Source of the DNA: Oscillospiraceae bacterium
Lineage (GTDB): Bacteria; Bacillota; Clostridia; Oscillospirales; Ruminococcaceae
Length of the DNA: 5,639 nt
Assembly (NCBI GenBank): GCA_900752625.1
Contig: CAADWC010000182.1
Span: 1 to 5,639 of the forward strand
Direction: 5' to 3'
Part shown: piece after piece, positions 1 through 5,639 of the stretch
Position numbering within the stretch: position 1 is the first letter of the stretch
How the letters are laid out: every line of letters begins with the position of its first letter
Position numbers and translations under genes: made by a program
Notes under the pieces: generated by a model
What the model was told of the DNA's origin: nothing
What the model saw: the letters and a program-made list of their open reading frames with translations, nothing else
The model's database searches: none

Positions 1-544
1 GCTTGATAATTACGATAATGTTGTTGACTTTCTCAGACTTTTGTCGTGTCCCGAGGGAACCAATATGTCTTTAAGGCACGTTTCATTGTCTACCTGCGGA
101 ATTGTTCCCAGGATATACGATCTTGCCGGTCTGAATCTCGGACTTACCCTTTCGGTTTCGCTTCATGCTTCCGACAATGCGGAAAGAAGTGAAATTATGC
201 CGATAAACAACAGGTATGATATAGATTGTCTTATGAAAGCATGCAGGGATTATTTTAAAACGACAGGCAGGCGTATTTCTTTTGAATATGCGCTTATAGA
301 TGGGCATAACGATTCAATGGACGACGCGCGCAGGCTTGCTAAGCTGCTTGAGAATTTCGTGTGTCACGTAAATATTATTCCTGTAAATAAAATAAAAGAA
401 AGAAATTACAGCTCCGACAGAAAATCTGCACAGAGGTTCAGAAAATATCTTGAGGAGCTTGGCGTAAACGCTACGGTAAGACGTACGCTGGGCGCCGATA
501 TCGATGCCGCCTGCGGTCAGCTCAGGCGTGAATATGAAATATAA
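1..544 (+). CDS. rlmN: RlmN, dual-specificity 23S rRNA/tRNA adenine-C2 methyltransferase (C-terminal half, 5'-truncated by window)
   Basis: This radical-SAM enzyme methylates C2 of A2503 in 23S rRNA and of A37 in some tRNAs, in the cytoplasm. The reading frame is open from base 2, so no start is present; about 180 C-terminal residues are visible, roughly half of the usual 350-380. The window opens at LDNYDNV, which in the family directly follows the GEP motif. Then come STCGIVPRI, SVSLHA (the family's SLHA segment), EIMPIN, FEYALIDGHND and VNIIPVN, all typical of RlmN. The end carries RRTLGADIDAACGQL, whose cysteine (codon 512-514) matches the catalytic, transiently methylated C-terminal Cys (Cys355 in E. 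coli). The CX3CX2C iron-sulfur motif and the other catalytic Cys lie outside the window. The C-terminus is short, ending 8 residues after CGQL. An internal TTG at 41 falls mid-domain and is not a real start. The resistance homologue Cfr is less likely, given the RlmN-like DIDAACGQL and the housekeeping context. Confidence 0.96.
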   Translation, partial: LDNYDNVVDFLRLLSCPEGTNMSLRHVSLSTCGIVPRIYDLAGLNLGLTLSVSLHASDNAERSEIMPINNRYDIDCLMKACRDYFKTTGRRISFEYALIDGHNDSMDDARRLAKLLENFVCHVNIIPVNKIKERNYSSDRKSAQRFRKYLEELGVNATVRRTLGADIDAACGQLRREYEI

Positions 545-545
545 G

Positions 546-556
546 AAAGGTGGTGA
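546..556 (+). promoter_or_regulatory. Shine-Dalgarno site that fixes the phosphatase start at TTG 562
   Basis: AAAGGTGGTGA differs at one base from the ideal anti-16S complement AAAGGAGGTGA. Its GGTGG core ends 8 nt before TTG 562, which is ideal spacing. A GTG start at 550 would lie inside this site and would have no ribosome-binding site of its own. The site begins one base after the rlmN stop codon. Confidence 0.8.
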
Positions 557-561
557 ACTGC

Positions 562-1290
562 TTGTATTTGGCTTCAAATACGGATATAGGCAAAGTACGC
601 AAGGAAAATCAGGATCGCGTTAGAATTGGAATGATAGACGACAATACCGCTCTCGCTGTTGTATGTGACGGTATGGGCGGAGCGCTTTCCGGCGGGGTTG
701 CAAGCGAGGTTGCAATTACGTCGATTTATGACAGGATCGCTGAGAATTACCGGGCGGACGCCGGAGCGAACAGCATAAGAAATCTTATGCTTACGGCGGT
801 GCACGGAGCCAATACCCTTGTTTATGAGAAAAGCAGGGAGGATATTGACAAAAACGGAATGGGAACTACCTGTGTCGCCGCTTTGGTTGCGGGGCGAAAA
901 TGCTATATAGTCAGCGTAGGGGACAGCAGGGCGTACCTTATGACCGAAAGCAAAATAGAGCAGATTACCACCGATCATACCTATGTTCAGATGCTCTACG
1001 AGCAGGGTATGATAAAAAAGGAAGAAATAAAGACTCATCATATGAAGAACGTTATTACAAAGGCCGTAGGCGTTGAGGCCGACGTTGAGGTAGATTATTT
1101 CGAGCTTGAGCCGGAGGGTAATTTTACGCTTCTGCTATGCTCAGACGGAATGTCAAATTATTGCACCGATGAAATCATATATGACTTTGTCTTTGGAAAA
1201 AATCTTGACGATGCTGTTGCAGATTTAATAAATTATTCCAATGAAAAAGGCGGTAAGGATAATATTACCGTGGCGCTTATAGCAAATTAA
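562..1290 (+). CDS. prpC: PP2C-family Ser/Thr protein phosphatase (PrpC/Stp)
   Basis: A cytosolic Mn2+/Mg2+-dependent phosphatase that removes phosphate from Ser/Thr residues, including the autophosphorylated partner kinase encoded next. It has 242 residues from TTG 562, close to the usual 240-255. Family motifs in order: ENQD (metal ligand D18), CDGMGG (D36, G37), GMGTTC (99-104), VGDSRAYL (119-126), TTDHTYVQ (136-143), NVITKAVG (163-170), CSDGMSN (193-199, D195) and GGKDNITV (230-237, D233). All acidic metal-binding positions expected of bacterial PP2Cs are present, so it should be active. The TTG start is chosen because the near-consensus ribosome site fits it and because it places D18 and D36 at the same numbers as in B. 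subtilis PrpC; a GTG at 550 would add 4 residues and is less likely. It lies 17 nt after rlmN and 68 nt before the kinase, the classic phosphatase-kinase pair. It is soluble, with no membrane segment. Confidence 0.96.
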   Translation: MYLASNTDIGKVRKENQDRVRIGMIDDNTALAVVCDGMGGALSGGVASEVAITSIYDRIAENYRADAGANSIRNLMLTAVHGANTLVYEKSREDIDKNGMGTTCVAALVAGRKCYIVSVGDSRAYLMTESKIEQITTDHTYVQMLYEQGMIKKEEIKTHHMKNVITKAVGVEADVEVDYFELEPEGNFTLLLCSDGMSNYCTDEIIYDFVFGKNLDDAVADLINYSNEKGGKDNITVALIAN

Positions 1291-1303
1291 AAGAACGAAG
1301 AAA

Positions 1304-1323
1304 AAAGGCGGTGATTTTCCGCC
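1304..1323 (+). promoter_or_regulatory. Hairpin containing a Shine-Dalgarno-like sequence in the prpC-prkC gap (possible translational control)
   Basis: GGCGG (1307-1311) pairs with CCGCC (1319-1323) around a 7-base loop. The left arm is part of AAAGGCGGTGAT (1304-1315), which matches 11 of 12 bases of the ideal ribosome-binding complement, yet no start codon lies at normal spacing. The nearest ATG is 1328, 16 nt beyond GGCGG; it opens a 13-codon frame (ending 1369) that overlaps the kinase start. No T-run follows, so this is not an intrinsic terminator. Possible roles are tuning of the kinase:phosphatase ratio, a leader peptide, or an mRNA processing or stability element. The structure is seen in the sequence; the function is inference. 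Confidence 0.3.
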
Positions 1324-1344
1324 GGGGATGCAGAAATTAAAGCT

Positions 1345-1349
1345 AGGAG
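1345..1349 (+). promoter_or_regulatory. Shine-Dalgarno site for the kinase, choosing ATG 1359
   Basis: AGGAG is followed by a 9-nt spacer and ATG 1359. A TTG at 1350 in the same frame touches the site with no spacer, so it cannot be used efficiently. A TAG at 1344-1346 blocks any earlier start. Confidence 0.75.
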
Positions 1350-1358
1350 TTGAATTTA

Positions 1359-3470
1359 ATGGATTCTAATATCGGCAAAAAGCTGGACGGCCGTTATGAA
1401 ATTACAGAGCTTATAGGCGTCGGCGGAATGGCTGACGTTTACAAGGCTGTTGACGTTATGGAAAACCGTGTAGTTGCGGTTAAGATCCTTAAAGATGAAT
1501 TTTCCCAGAACGAGGAATTTCTCAGACGTTTCAGAAATGAAAGCAAGGCTATTGCCGTTCTTTCACACCCCAATATCGTAAAAATTTACGATGTTGGATT
1601 TACGGATGAGATTCAGTTTATCGTTATGGAGTACATAGACGGGATCACTCTGAAGGAATTTATCGAGCAGCAGGGAGTGCTACGCTGGAAGGATGCTCTT
1701 CATTTTGTAACTCAGATTCTCAGAGCTCTCCAGCACGCTCATGATAAAGGAATTGTTCACAGAGATATCAAGCCGCAGAATATTATGCTTTTCGCCGACG
1801 GAACCATTAAGGTGATGGATTTCGGTATCGCAAGGTTTTCGAGAGTTGACGGAAAGACTATTTCGGATAAGACTATCGGTTCCGTGCATTATATTTCTCC
1901 CGAGCAGGCAAGAGGTGATATGACCGACGAAAGAAGCGATATTTATTCTGTCGGAGTTATGCTTTATGAAATGCTTACCGGAAGAAAGCCTTTTGACGGA
2001 GAAAATCCGGTGGCTATCGCCCTGAAGCATATGCAGGAGAATGCGGTTCCTCCAAGCGAGATCATGCCGTCTATTCCCGAAGCTCTTGAGGAGATCGTAA
2101 TTCATGCGATGGAGAAAAATCCTGCAAGACGATATCAGTCCGCCGCTGAGATGATAAAGGATATTGACACCTTTAAGCTCAATCAGTCGGTTGTTTTCGG
2201 TTATAAAAATAATACTGTGGACGATTTACAGGATGAATCCACCAGATATTTCAGCCCTGTTCCGATGGACGGAGAAGAGGAAGATTACGACGAGGATGAT
2301 TACGAGGAGGAAGACGATGACGAGCCGGAGAAGCGTTCCTATGTGGTTCCTATTCTGATGGCGGTTACCGTGGCGGTTGTCATTATCGCAGCAGTTGTAA
2401 TTGCATACGTAGTAATAAAGAATTTCAGCGCTCCGAGCACTCACACCTCGACTATAACCATTCCGAACTTTGTAGGTAAAAATATAGTTCAGGTCCAGCA
2501 GGATTATAAAGATAAGCTGAATTTTGATATTAGCGAGGAATACAGTACCGAATATGAAGAAGGCATTATCATGTGGCAGTCCGTAACGAATAAAAGCGTA
2601 CGCGAAGGCTACACGCTTTCACTTACGGTCAGCAAGGGACAAAAGCTTATCACGGTGCCTGATATGACGAACAAAACCGAAGAGATTGCCAGAAGCGAGC
2701 TGACGAGCGCCGGATTTAACGCTGTTTTCCGATATTCATACGATGACAACGTGGCGGAAGGGCTGGTTATAAAGACGGAGCCCGCTGCCGGAGAGCAATA
2801 TCCGGAGGGCGCCGATATTCTGGTATTTATCAGCCGCGGCGAGATGGAAACACAGGTTAAAGTTCCTAACGTAGTCGGGCTTACTGAAGAAAAGGCGCTG
2901 GCTAAACTTACGGAGAACAAGCTTACCGGAAAGGTTCAGGAGGTTCAGCACGAAGGCGACAAGGGCAAGGTCGTTTCCCAGAGTATTAACGATGGCGAGT
3001 ATGTGGATAAGAAAACGGAAGTTATCATTTACGTTTCCACAGGTGAGACCGATCCCATAGATATGCAGCTGAGATTACCGCTTCCTTCAGGAGTGCACGG
3101 TTCATATACGATTGAGGTGTACCGTGACGGAAATGTGGCTTACACACAGTCGGTGGCAAGAGCTGAAACGGTTGCCGGAGGTACAGTAAATATTAATATT
3201 TCAGGAAAGAAGACTGAAACGCTTACGATAAATATCAGAAATGATGAAACCAATCAGACTGTTCAGTATGCAAGATATAACGTTGATTACGACAATCAGG
3301 AAATAACTCTTGAGGGCAGTCTGAATGAGAGCGGATTGCTTGGTATAACTCCAGAAACAACAACGACTACAACAACTACTACCACTACAACAACTACTAC
3401 TTCGTCTAGTGAGCCTACAGACGTTCCGCCGGCTGAGGAATCGTCCGATGAAGATTTAACGGAACAATAA
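1359..3470 (+). CDS. prkC: PASTA-domain Ser/Thr protein kinase, membrane sensor (PrkC/PknB type)
   Basis: A transmembrane eukaryotic-like kinase that phosphorylates Ser/Thr on cytosolic proteins in response to peptidoglycan-derived ligands. It has 703 residues from ATG 1359, longer than B. subtilis PrkC (648). Kinase domain about 13-275: glycine loop GVGGMADVY (20-28), ATP-anchoring K42, HRDIKPQN (catalytic D136), DFG (D154), activation loop 159-179 with T167, S169 and T172 as possible autophosphorylation sites, and GSVHYISPEQARG (174-186). A juxtamembrane linker is extremely acidic (17 of 21 residues at 304-324), followed by KR and one membrane helix (about 329-353). Outside are three PASTA repeats (about 366-427, 430-494, 500-562), an Ig-like beta-rich segment (about 567-653) resembling the PrkC C-terminal domain, and a tail of 15 Thr plus 3 Ser (667-684) ending in an acidic stretch. 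All catalytic residues are intact. It is paired with the PP2C gene upstream; rsgA follows after 6 nt. Confidence 0.96.
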   Translation: MDSNIGKKLDGRYEITELIGVGGMADVYKAVDVMENRVVAVKILKDEFSQNEEFLRRFRNESKAIAVLSHPNIVKIYDVGFTDEIQFIVMEYIDGITLKEFIEQQGVLRWKDALHFVTQILRALQHAHDKGIVHRDIKPQNIMLFADGTIKVMDFGIARFSRVDGKTISDKTIGSVHYISPEQARGDMTDERSDIYSVGVMLYEMLTGRKPFDGENPVAIALKHMQENAVPPSEIMPSIPEALEEIVIHAMEKNPARRYQSAAEMIKDIDTFKLNQSVVFGYKNNTVDDLQDESTRYFSPVPMDGEEEDYDEDDYEEEDDDEPEKRSYVVPILMAVTVAVVIIAAVVIAYVVIKNFSAPSTHTSTITIPNFVGKNIVQVQQDYKDKLNFDISEEYSTEYEEGIIMWQSVTNKSVREGYTLSLTVSKGQKLITVPDMTNKTEEIARSELTSAGFNAVFRYSYDDNVAEGLVIKTEPAAGEQYPEGADILVFISRGEMETQVKVPNVVGLTEEKALAKLTENKLTGKVQEVQHEGDKGKVVSQSINDGEYVDKKTEVIIYVSTGETDPIDMQLRLPLPSGVHGSYTIEVYRDGNVAYTQSVARAETVAGGTVNINISGKKTETLTINIRNDETNQTVQYARYNVDYDNQEITLEGSLNESGLLGITPETTTTTTTTTTTTTTTSSSEPTDVPPAEESSDEDLTEQ
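3357..3401 (+). repeat. ACN trinucleotide run encoding 15 consecutive threonines
   Basis: Fifteen uninterrupted Thr codons mixing ACA, ACG, ACT and ACC encode residues 667-681 of the kinase, followed by three Ser codons. The mixed codons make it an imperfect microsatellite. The protein segment lies outside the membrane at the far C-terminus, after the Ig-like domain. Thr-rich runs are common linkers in surface proteins of ruminococci, and may be glycosylated or act as a flexible wall-spanning spacer (inference). Copy number may vary between strains. Confidence 0.9.
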
Positions 3471-3476
3471 AGCGCT

Positions 3477-4361
3477 ATGACAGGTTTAATAATTAAAGCA
3501 ATCGGGGGCGTCTACACTGTAGAAGCCTCCGACGGCGTTTATGAATGTAAGGCAAGGGGAGTTTTCCGAAAAAGAGGAGTTTCTCCTGTTTGCGGGGATA
3601 TTGTGGATTTTTCTGTTGAAAAAGACGATACCGGAGTTGTAACTGAAATTCACGAAAGAAAGTCGCTTCTTATAAGACCGCCGCTTGCCAATCTTGATTT
3701 GCTTGTATTTGTAACTTCTACATGCGAACCGGAGCCTAATCTGCTGTTACTGGATAAGTTTATTGCTATAGCCGAGTATAAAAAAATAACTCCCGCTATT
3801 GTTTTTACAAAAATAGATAAAGCTGATTGTTCGGAATATTGTAAGATCTACAGCGGTGCGGGGATCAACGTTTTCTGCGTTGACAACACTACCGGAGAAG
3901 GCGCAGATAAGGTTAGGGATTTTCTTCGAGGAAAGCTTTCGGCTTTTACCGGCAATACGGGAGTCGGCAAATCATCGCTGCTCAATAATATTTTTCCCGG
4001 ACTTGATCTGGCTACAAACGAAATAAGCCGAAAGCTGGGAAGAGGAAAGCATACTACTCGTCATGTAGAGCTTTTCAAGGCAGAGGACGGCGGATACGTT
4101 GCTGATACACCAGGATTTTCAACCTTCGATACAAACAGATATGATATAATCTTTAAGGACGATCTTGCCGGGTGCTTCTGTGAATTCAGAGAATATATCG
4201 GCAAGTGCAGATTTGCAAACTGCAGTCATACAAAAGAAAAGGGCTGTGCTGTCATACAGGCTGTGAATGACGGCAAAATCGCAGTTTCGCGGCACGAAAG
4301 CTATAAGGAAATGTACGAGCAGGCAAAGCAGCTCAGGGAGTGGGAGTATAAGAATGAATGA
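3477..4361 (+). CDS. rsgA: Ribosome small-subunit-dependent GTPase RsgA (YjeQ/YloQ/CpgA)
   Basis: A circularly permuted GTPase acting late in 30S subunit maturation; 294 residues, normal for the family. An N-terminal OB-fold (about 1-68) precedes the GTPase, whose motifs appear in the permuted order G4-G1-G2-G3: TKID (111-114, with Thr in place of Asn of NKxD), GNTGVGKS (159-166), GRGKHTTRH (188-196) and DTPG (210-213). The C-terminal zinc knuckle is complete: C244, C249, H251 and C257 in the spacing CX4CXHX5C. ATG 3477 is 6 nt after the kinase stop; its ribosome site is weak, so translation may be coupled to the kinase gene. In B. subtilis the homologue CpgA is a reported substrate of PrkC/PrpC, so the adjacency may be functional here (inference). 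The last 8 bases overlap thiN. Confidence 0.97.
   Translation: MTGLIIKAIGGVYTVEASDGVYECKARGVFRKRGVSPVCGDIVDFSVEKDDTGVVTEIHERKSLLIRPPLANLDLLVFVTSTCEPEPNLLLLDKFIAIAEYKKITPAIVFTKIDKADCSEYCKIYSGAGINVFCVDNTTGEGADKVRDFLRGKLSAFTGNTGVGKSSLLNNIFPGLDLATNEISRKLGRGKHTTRHVELFKAEDGGYVADTPGFSTFDTNRYDIIFKDDLAGCFCEFREYIGKCRFANCSHTKEKGCAVIQAVNDGKIAVSRHESYKEMYEQAKQLREWEYKNE
4342..4346 (+). promoter_or_regulatory. Shine-Dalgarno site for thiN inside the rsgA end
   Basis: GGGAG lies 7 nt before ATG 4354, within the last codons of rsgA. It supports the short thiN start over an in-frame ATG at 4267, which would add 29 residues with no family resemblance. Confidence 0.7.
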
Positions 4362-4980
4362 CTGTGTGATTTTTACAGGCGGAGAGCTTGACAGCCCGGA
4401 AAGGCTGGATAAGTCGATCTGGAAAAACGCTTTTGTAATAGTTGCCGACAGCGGATACAGATATGCGGAAATGCTGGGAATAATTCCTGATCTGGCAATG
4501 GGTGATTACGACTCGCTTGGATACGTTCCGAAAAACTGCGGTGAGGTCATGACTTTTCCGAAAGAGAAGGACGATTCGGATCTAATGCTTGCCATACGGG
4601 AAGCTCTTAAAAGGGGATATAAGAATATAACGGTAATAGGAGCTTTGGGCGGAAGATTTGATCATACATTTTCCAATATTCAGTGTTTAGGATTTATTGC
4701 AAAGCATGGGGCTTCGGGAAGAATAATTAGCGCCGATGAATTGATTGCACTTAACGGTCCAGGAGAATACAGCGTCAGGAGAGATGATTCGCGTTCACTT
4801 TCGCTTTTCGCCTATACCGAAACTGTGTCCGGTCTGACTGTAAGCGGCGTGAAGTATCCGCTTGAAAATTCTGAAATTACAAGCTTTTTTCCGATAGGTC
4901 TTTCAAATGTTATAACGGAGGATTATGCCCGTATTTCCTTTAAAAGCGGACTTCTGCTCATGATTTTTTCCCGTCTGTGA
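4354..4980 (+). CDS. thiN: Thiamine pyrophosphokinase (thiamine diphosphokinase)
   Basis: Transfers pyrophosphate from ATP to thiamine, giving thiamine pyrophosphate and AMP: the last step that turns free or salvaged thiamine into the cofactor, in the cytosol. It has 208 residues, typical of the bacterial family. Motifs: IFTGGE (6-11), VADSGYRYAEMLGI (30-43), PDLAMGDYDS (45-54), KEKDDSDLMLAI (70-81; the family's KDxTD acidic motif with Ser for Thr), and GALGGRFDHTFSN (96-108). The C-terminal part has GLTVSGVKYPLEN and the GLSN segment, matching the thiamine-binding domain. ATG 4354 is chosen for its ribosome site and because the first beta strand (CVIFTGG) starts right after it. Its ATG lies within the end of rsgA (8-nt overlap), which suggests translational coupling. 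In B. subtilis rpe sits between rsgA and thiN; here it does not. No thiamine riboswitch was seen upstream, consistent with operon-driven expression. Confidence 0.95.
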   Translation: MNDCVIFTGGELDSPERLDKSIWKNAFVIVADSGYRYAEMLGIIPDLAMGDYDSLGYVPKNCGEVMTFPKEKDDSDLMLAIREALKRGYKNITVIGALGGRFDHTFSNIQCLGFIAKHGASGRIISADELIALNGPGEYSVRRDDSRSLSLFAYTETVSGLTVSGVKYPLENSEITSFFPIGLSNVITEDYARISFKSGLLLMIFSRL

Positions 4981-5037
4981 ACCAAAATATGAAGCAGTGC
5001 ATAATATGTATTACTAAATATTTTGGAGGTTTTACTT

Positions 5038-5127
5038 ATGAAAATTGTTGTAGTTAAAAGTCCTAAGATACTGTCAGGTTTTCTGAGAATGATTTTTAAA
5101 ATTAAGAAAGAGGACTGTAGCGGCTGA
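5038..5127 (+). CDS. spoVM: SpoVM, stage V sporulation protein (29-residue spore coat anchor)
   Basis: SpoVM is a tiny amphipathic helix made in the mother cell. It binds the convex outer forespore membrane and anchors the SpoIVA ATPase basement layer of the coat; it is also needed for cortex formation. This ORF reads MKIVVVKSPKILSGF followed by LRMIFKIKKEDCSG. Against the 26-residue B. subtilis protein it keeps M1, K2, K7, P9, K10, L12, G14 and R17 in register without gaps, including the helix-bending Pro9. A strong GGAGG (5025-5029) sits 8 nt before ATG 5038, and an intrinsic terminator follows 7 nt after the stop. Position directly after thiN is the same as in B. subtilis, which strongly supports the call. 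A CATAAT at 5000-5005 could be a -10 element, but I see no convincing -35 or sigma-E match, so whether it has its own promoter is open. The last residues (EDCSG) extend slightly beyond the B. subtilis length. Confidence 0.88.
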   Translation: MKIVVVKSPKILSGFLRMIFKIKKEDCSG

Positions 5128-5134
5128 TACTTAA

Positions 5135-5164
5135 AAAATCCGGTTAAAAGCCGGATTTTGTTTT
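5135..5164 (+). terminator. Rho-independent terminator after spoVM
   Basis: AAAATCCGG (5135-5143) and CCGGATTTT (5151-5159) form a perfect 9-bp stem around a 7-base loop, followed by G and TTTT. It lies 7 nt past the spoVM stop, and ends the rlmN-to-spoVM gene run. Confidence 0.9.
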
Positions 5165-5292
5165 ATTATGATTATGCGGACGAAAAAAGCGCTTTGTAAT
5201 TTAGTTAAAAGCAATGGGATACAGAGATATACAATAGTTCAGCATGGTGAAAAACTGCCGATAATTCAACGTAGACTGATCATAATTTTGTC

Positions 5293-5321
5293 TTGCATTT
5301 AGGATGTGTTCATGCTATAAT
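5293..5321 (+). promoter_or_regulatory. Sigma-A-type promoter with extended -10, for the DnaD-like gene
   Basis: TTGCAT (5293-5298) is a -35 box keeping the TTG core. A 17-bp spacer leads to a perfect TATAAT -10 (5316-5321), preceded by TGC, giving the extended TGnTATAAT form. Transcription would begin near 5328, about 25 nt before the ATG at 5353, leaving a short leader with AAAGGG as ribosome site. This makes the downstream gene independent of the cluster before the terminator. Confidence 0.82.
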
Positions 5322-5352
5322 AATAAACAAGAAAACGTAAAGGGCTGAAAAA

Positions 5353-5639
5353 ATGATATACCGGATTAGCTGTGACCGCTGGGGCAGGTTTTTTACCGTT
5401 CCGTGCAGTGTTGTCGACGATTATATAAAGCTGAGCGACGGCGAATTTGTAAAGGTTCTGCTGTGCATTTTGTGCAGCAATTCAAATATTGCAGATACTG
5501 AGCTTCTTGCCGGACAAGCAGGAGTAAGCGAGCAGACCGCTCATGATGCTGTTATATACTGGGCAGGAAGAGGAGTTATTTCCGCCGAAAGCGATAACGG
5601 CATATGGGAAAAGAGCTCTGAACCAGCCGTTAAGGCACC
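5353..5639 (+). CDS. DnaD-domain replication protein, N-terminal part (3'-truncated by window)
   Basis: The first 95 residues are visible; the frame is open to the right edge. The start (MIYRISCDRWGRFFTVPCSV, then VDDYIKL) and the following VKVLLCIL resemble the N-terminus of DnaD-like proteins of Oscillospirales, which begin M-YRI...W...F.VP..VVD..IKL and continue with a winged-helix fold. Residues 47-75 look like the helix-turn-helix part (ADTELLAGQAGVSEQTAHDA, then VIYWAGRGVI). Such proteins take part in primosome assembly and helicase loading with DnaA/DnaB/DnaI-type partners, and are often followed by a dnaC/dnaI-like loader gene; neither the C-terminal DnaD domain nor a loader is in the window. 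The ATG has AAAGGG (5339-5344) 8 nt upstream and a strong promoter of its own. An unrelated winged-helix regulator is the alternative. The family call rests on remembered N-terminal similarity, so it is moderate. Confidence 0.7.
   Translation, partial: MIYRISCDRWGRFFTVPCSVVDDYIKLSDGEFVKVLLCILCSNSNIADTELLAGQAGVSEQTAHDAVIYWAGRGVISAESDNGIWEKSSEPAVKA

Noticed and set aside
550..561. GTG codons at 550 and 553 as phosphatase starts
   Set aside because: They lie inside the Shine-Dalgarno sequence. TTG 562 has ideal spacing and matches the PrpC N-terminus length.
574..1041. Long antisense open frame across the phosphatase gene, and similar antisense frames over the kinase and rlmN
   Set aside because: They mirror real genes with clear family motifs, lack ribosome sites and give low-complexity or unrecognisable proteins.
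1307..1323. GC hairpin as an intrinsic terminator between prpC and prkC
   Set aside because: The stem is only 5 bp and is followed by GGGGATG rather than a T-run.
4267..4353. Longer thiN starting at ATG 4267
   Set aside because: The extra 29 residues are an out-of-frame reading of the rsgA end and do not resemble the family. ATG 4354 has its own GGGAG site.
4981..5024. Sigma-E promoter for spoVM
   Set aside because: AT-rich matches such as CATAAT at 5000 exist, but no pair of -35 and -10 boxes with correct spacing could be found by eye.
5168..5302. 44-codon open frame between the terminator and the DnaD-gene promoter
   Set aside because: It begins just after the terminator T-run, has no ribosome-binding site, and ends inside the -35/-10 spacer of the next promoter. 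Its protein has no clear family match; a decayed gene remnant cannot be excluded.

Overview
The window shows a sporulation-lineage Firmicute of the class Clostridia. The coding style is moderate in GC, the Shine-Dalgarno sites are strong and Bacillus/Clostridium-like, and the gene order matches the Bacillus subtilis rlmN-prpC-prkC-rsgA(cpgA)-rpe-thiN-spoVM neighbourhood, except that rpe is missing. A threonine-run tail on the kinase and the form of the last gene (a DnaD-domain protein starting MIYRI...) suggest Oscillospiraceae/Ruminococcus-like bacteria. That placement is an inference from protein style, not a proven identification.

Layout, all on the + strand: (1) 1-544 is the C-terminal half of rlmN, the 23S rRNA/tRNA adenine-C2 methyltransferase, cut by the left edge. 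(2) 562-1290 is a PP2C-type Ser/Thr phosphatase (PrpC/Stp). (3) 1359-3470 is its partner, a membrane-anchored PASTA Ser/Thr kinase (PrkC/PknB type). (4) 3477-4361 is the ribosome-assembly GTPase RsgA. (5) 4354-4980 is thiamine pyrophosphokinase ThiN, overlapping rsgA by 8 nt. (6) 5038-5127 is a 29-residue ORF that I identify as SpoVM, the small amphipathic forespore-membrane protein that helps anchor the spore coat. (7) 5135-5164 is an intrinsic terminator closing the cluster. (8) 5293-5321 is a good sigma-A-type promoter, followed by (9) 5353-5639, the start of a DnaD-like replication protein that runs off the right edge.

Genes 1 to 5 are tightly packed (gaps of 17, 68 and 6 nt, then an overlap) and look like one operon. 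spoVM follows 57 nt later and shares the terminator. The kinase and phosphatase form a reversible Ser/Thr phosphorylation pair that senses cell-wall material through extracellular PASTA repeats. RsgA is a reported target of the pair in B. subtilis, so sensing and ribosome maturation may be linked here.

The region is mostly conserved core genome. I found no mobile element, CRISPR array, RNA gene or novel multi-gene system. The points most worth a second look are the very short spoVM gene, the hairpin with a Shine-Dalgarno-like arm between phosphatase and kinase, the unusual acidic and poly-Thr segments of the kinase, and the absence of rpe.
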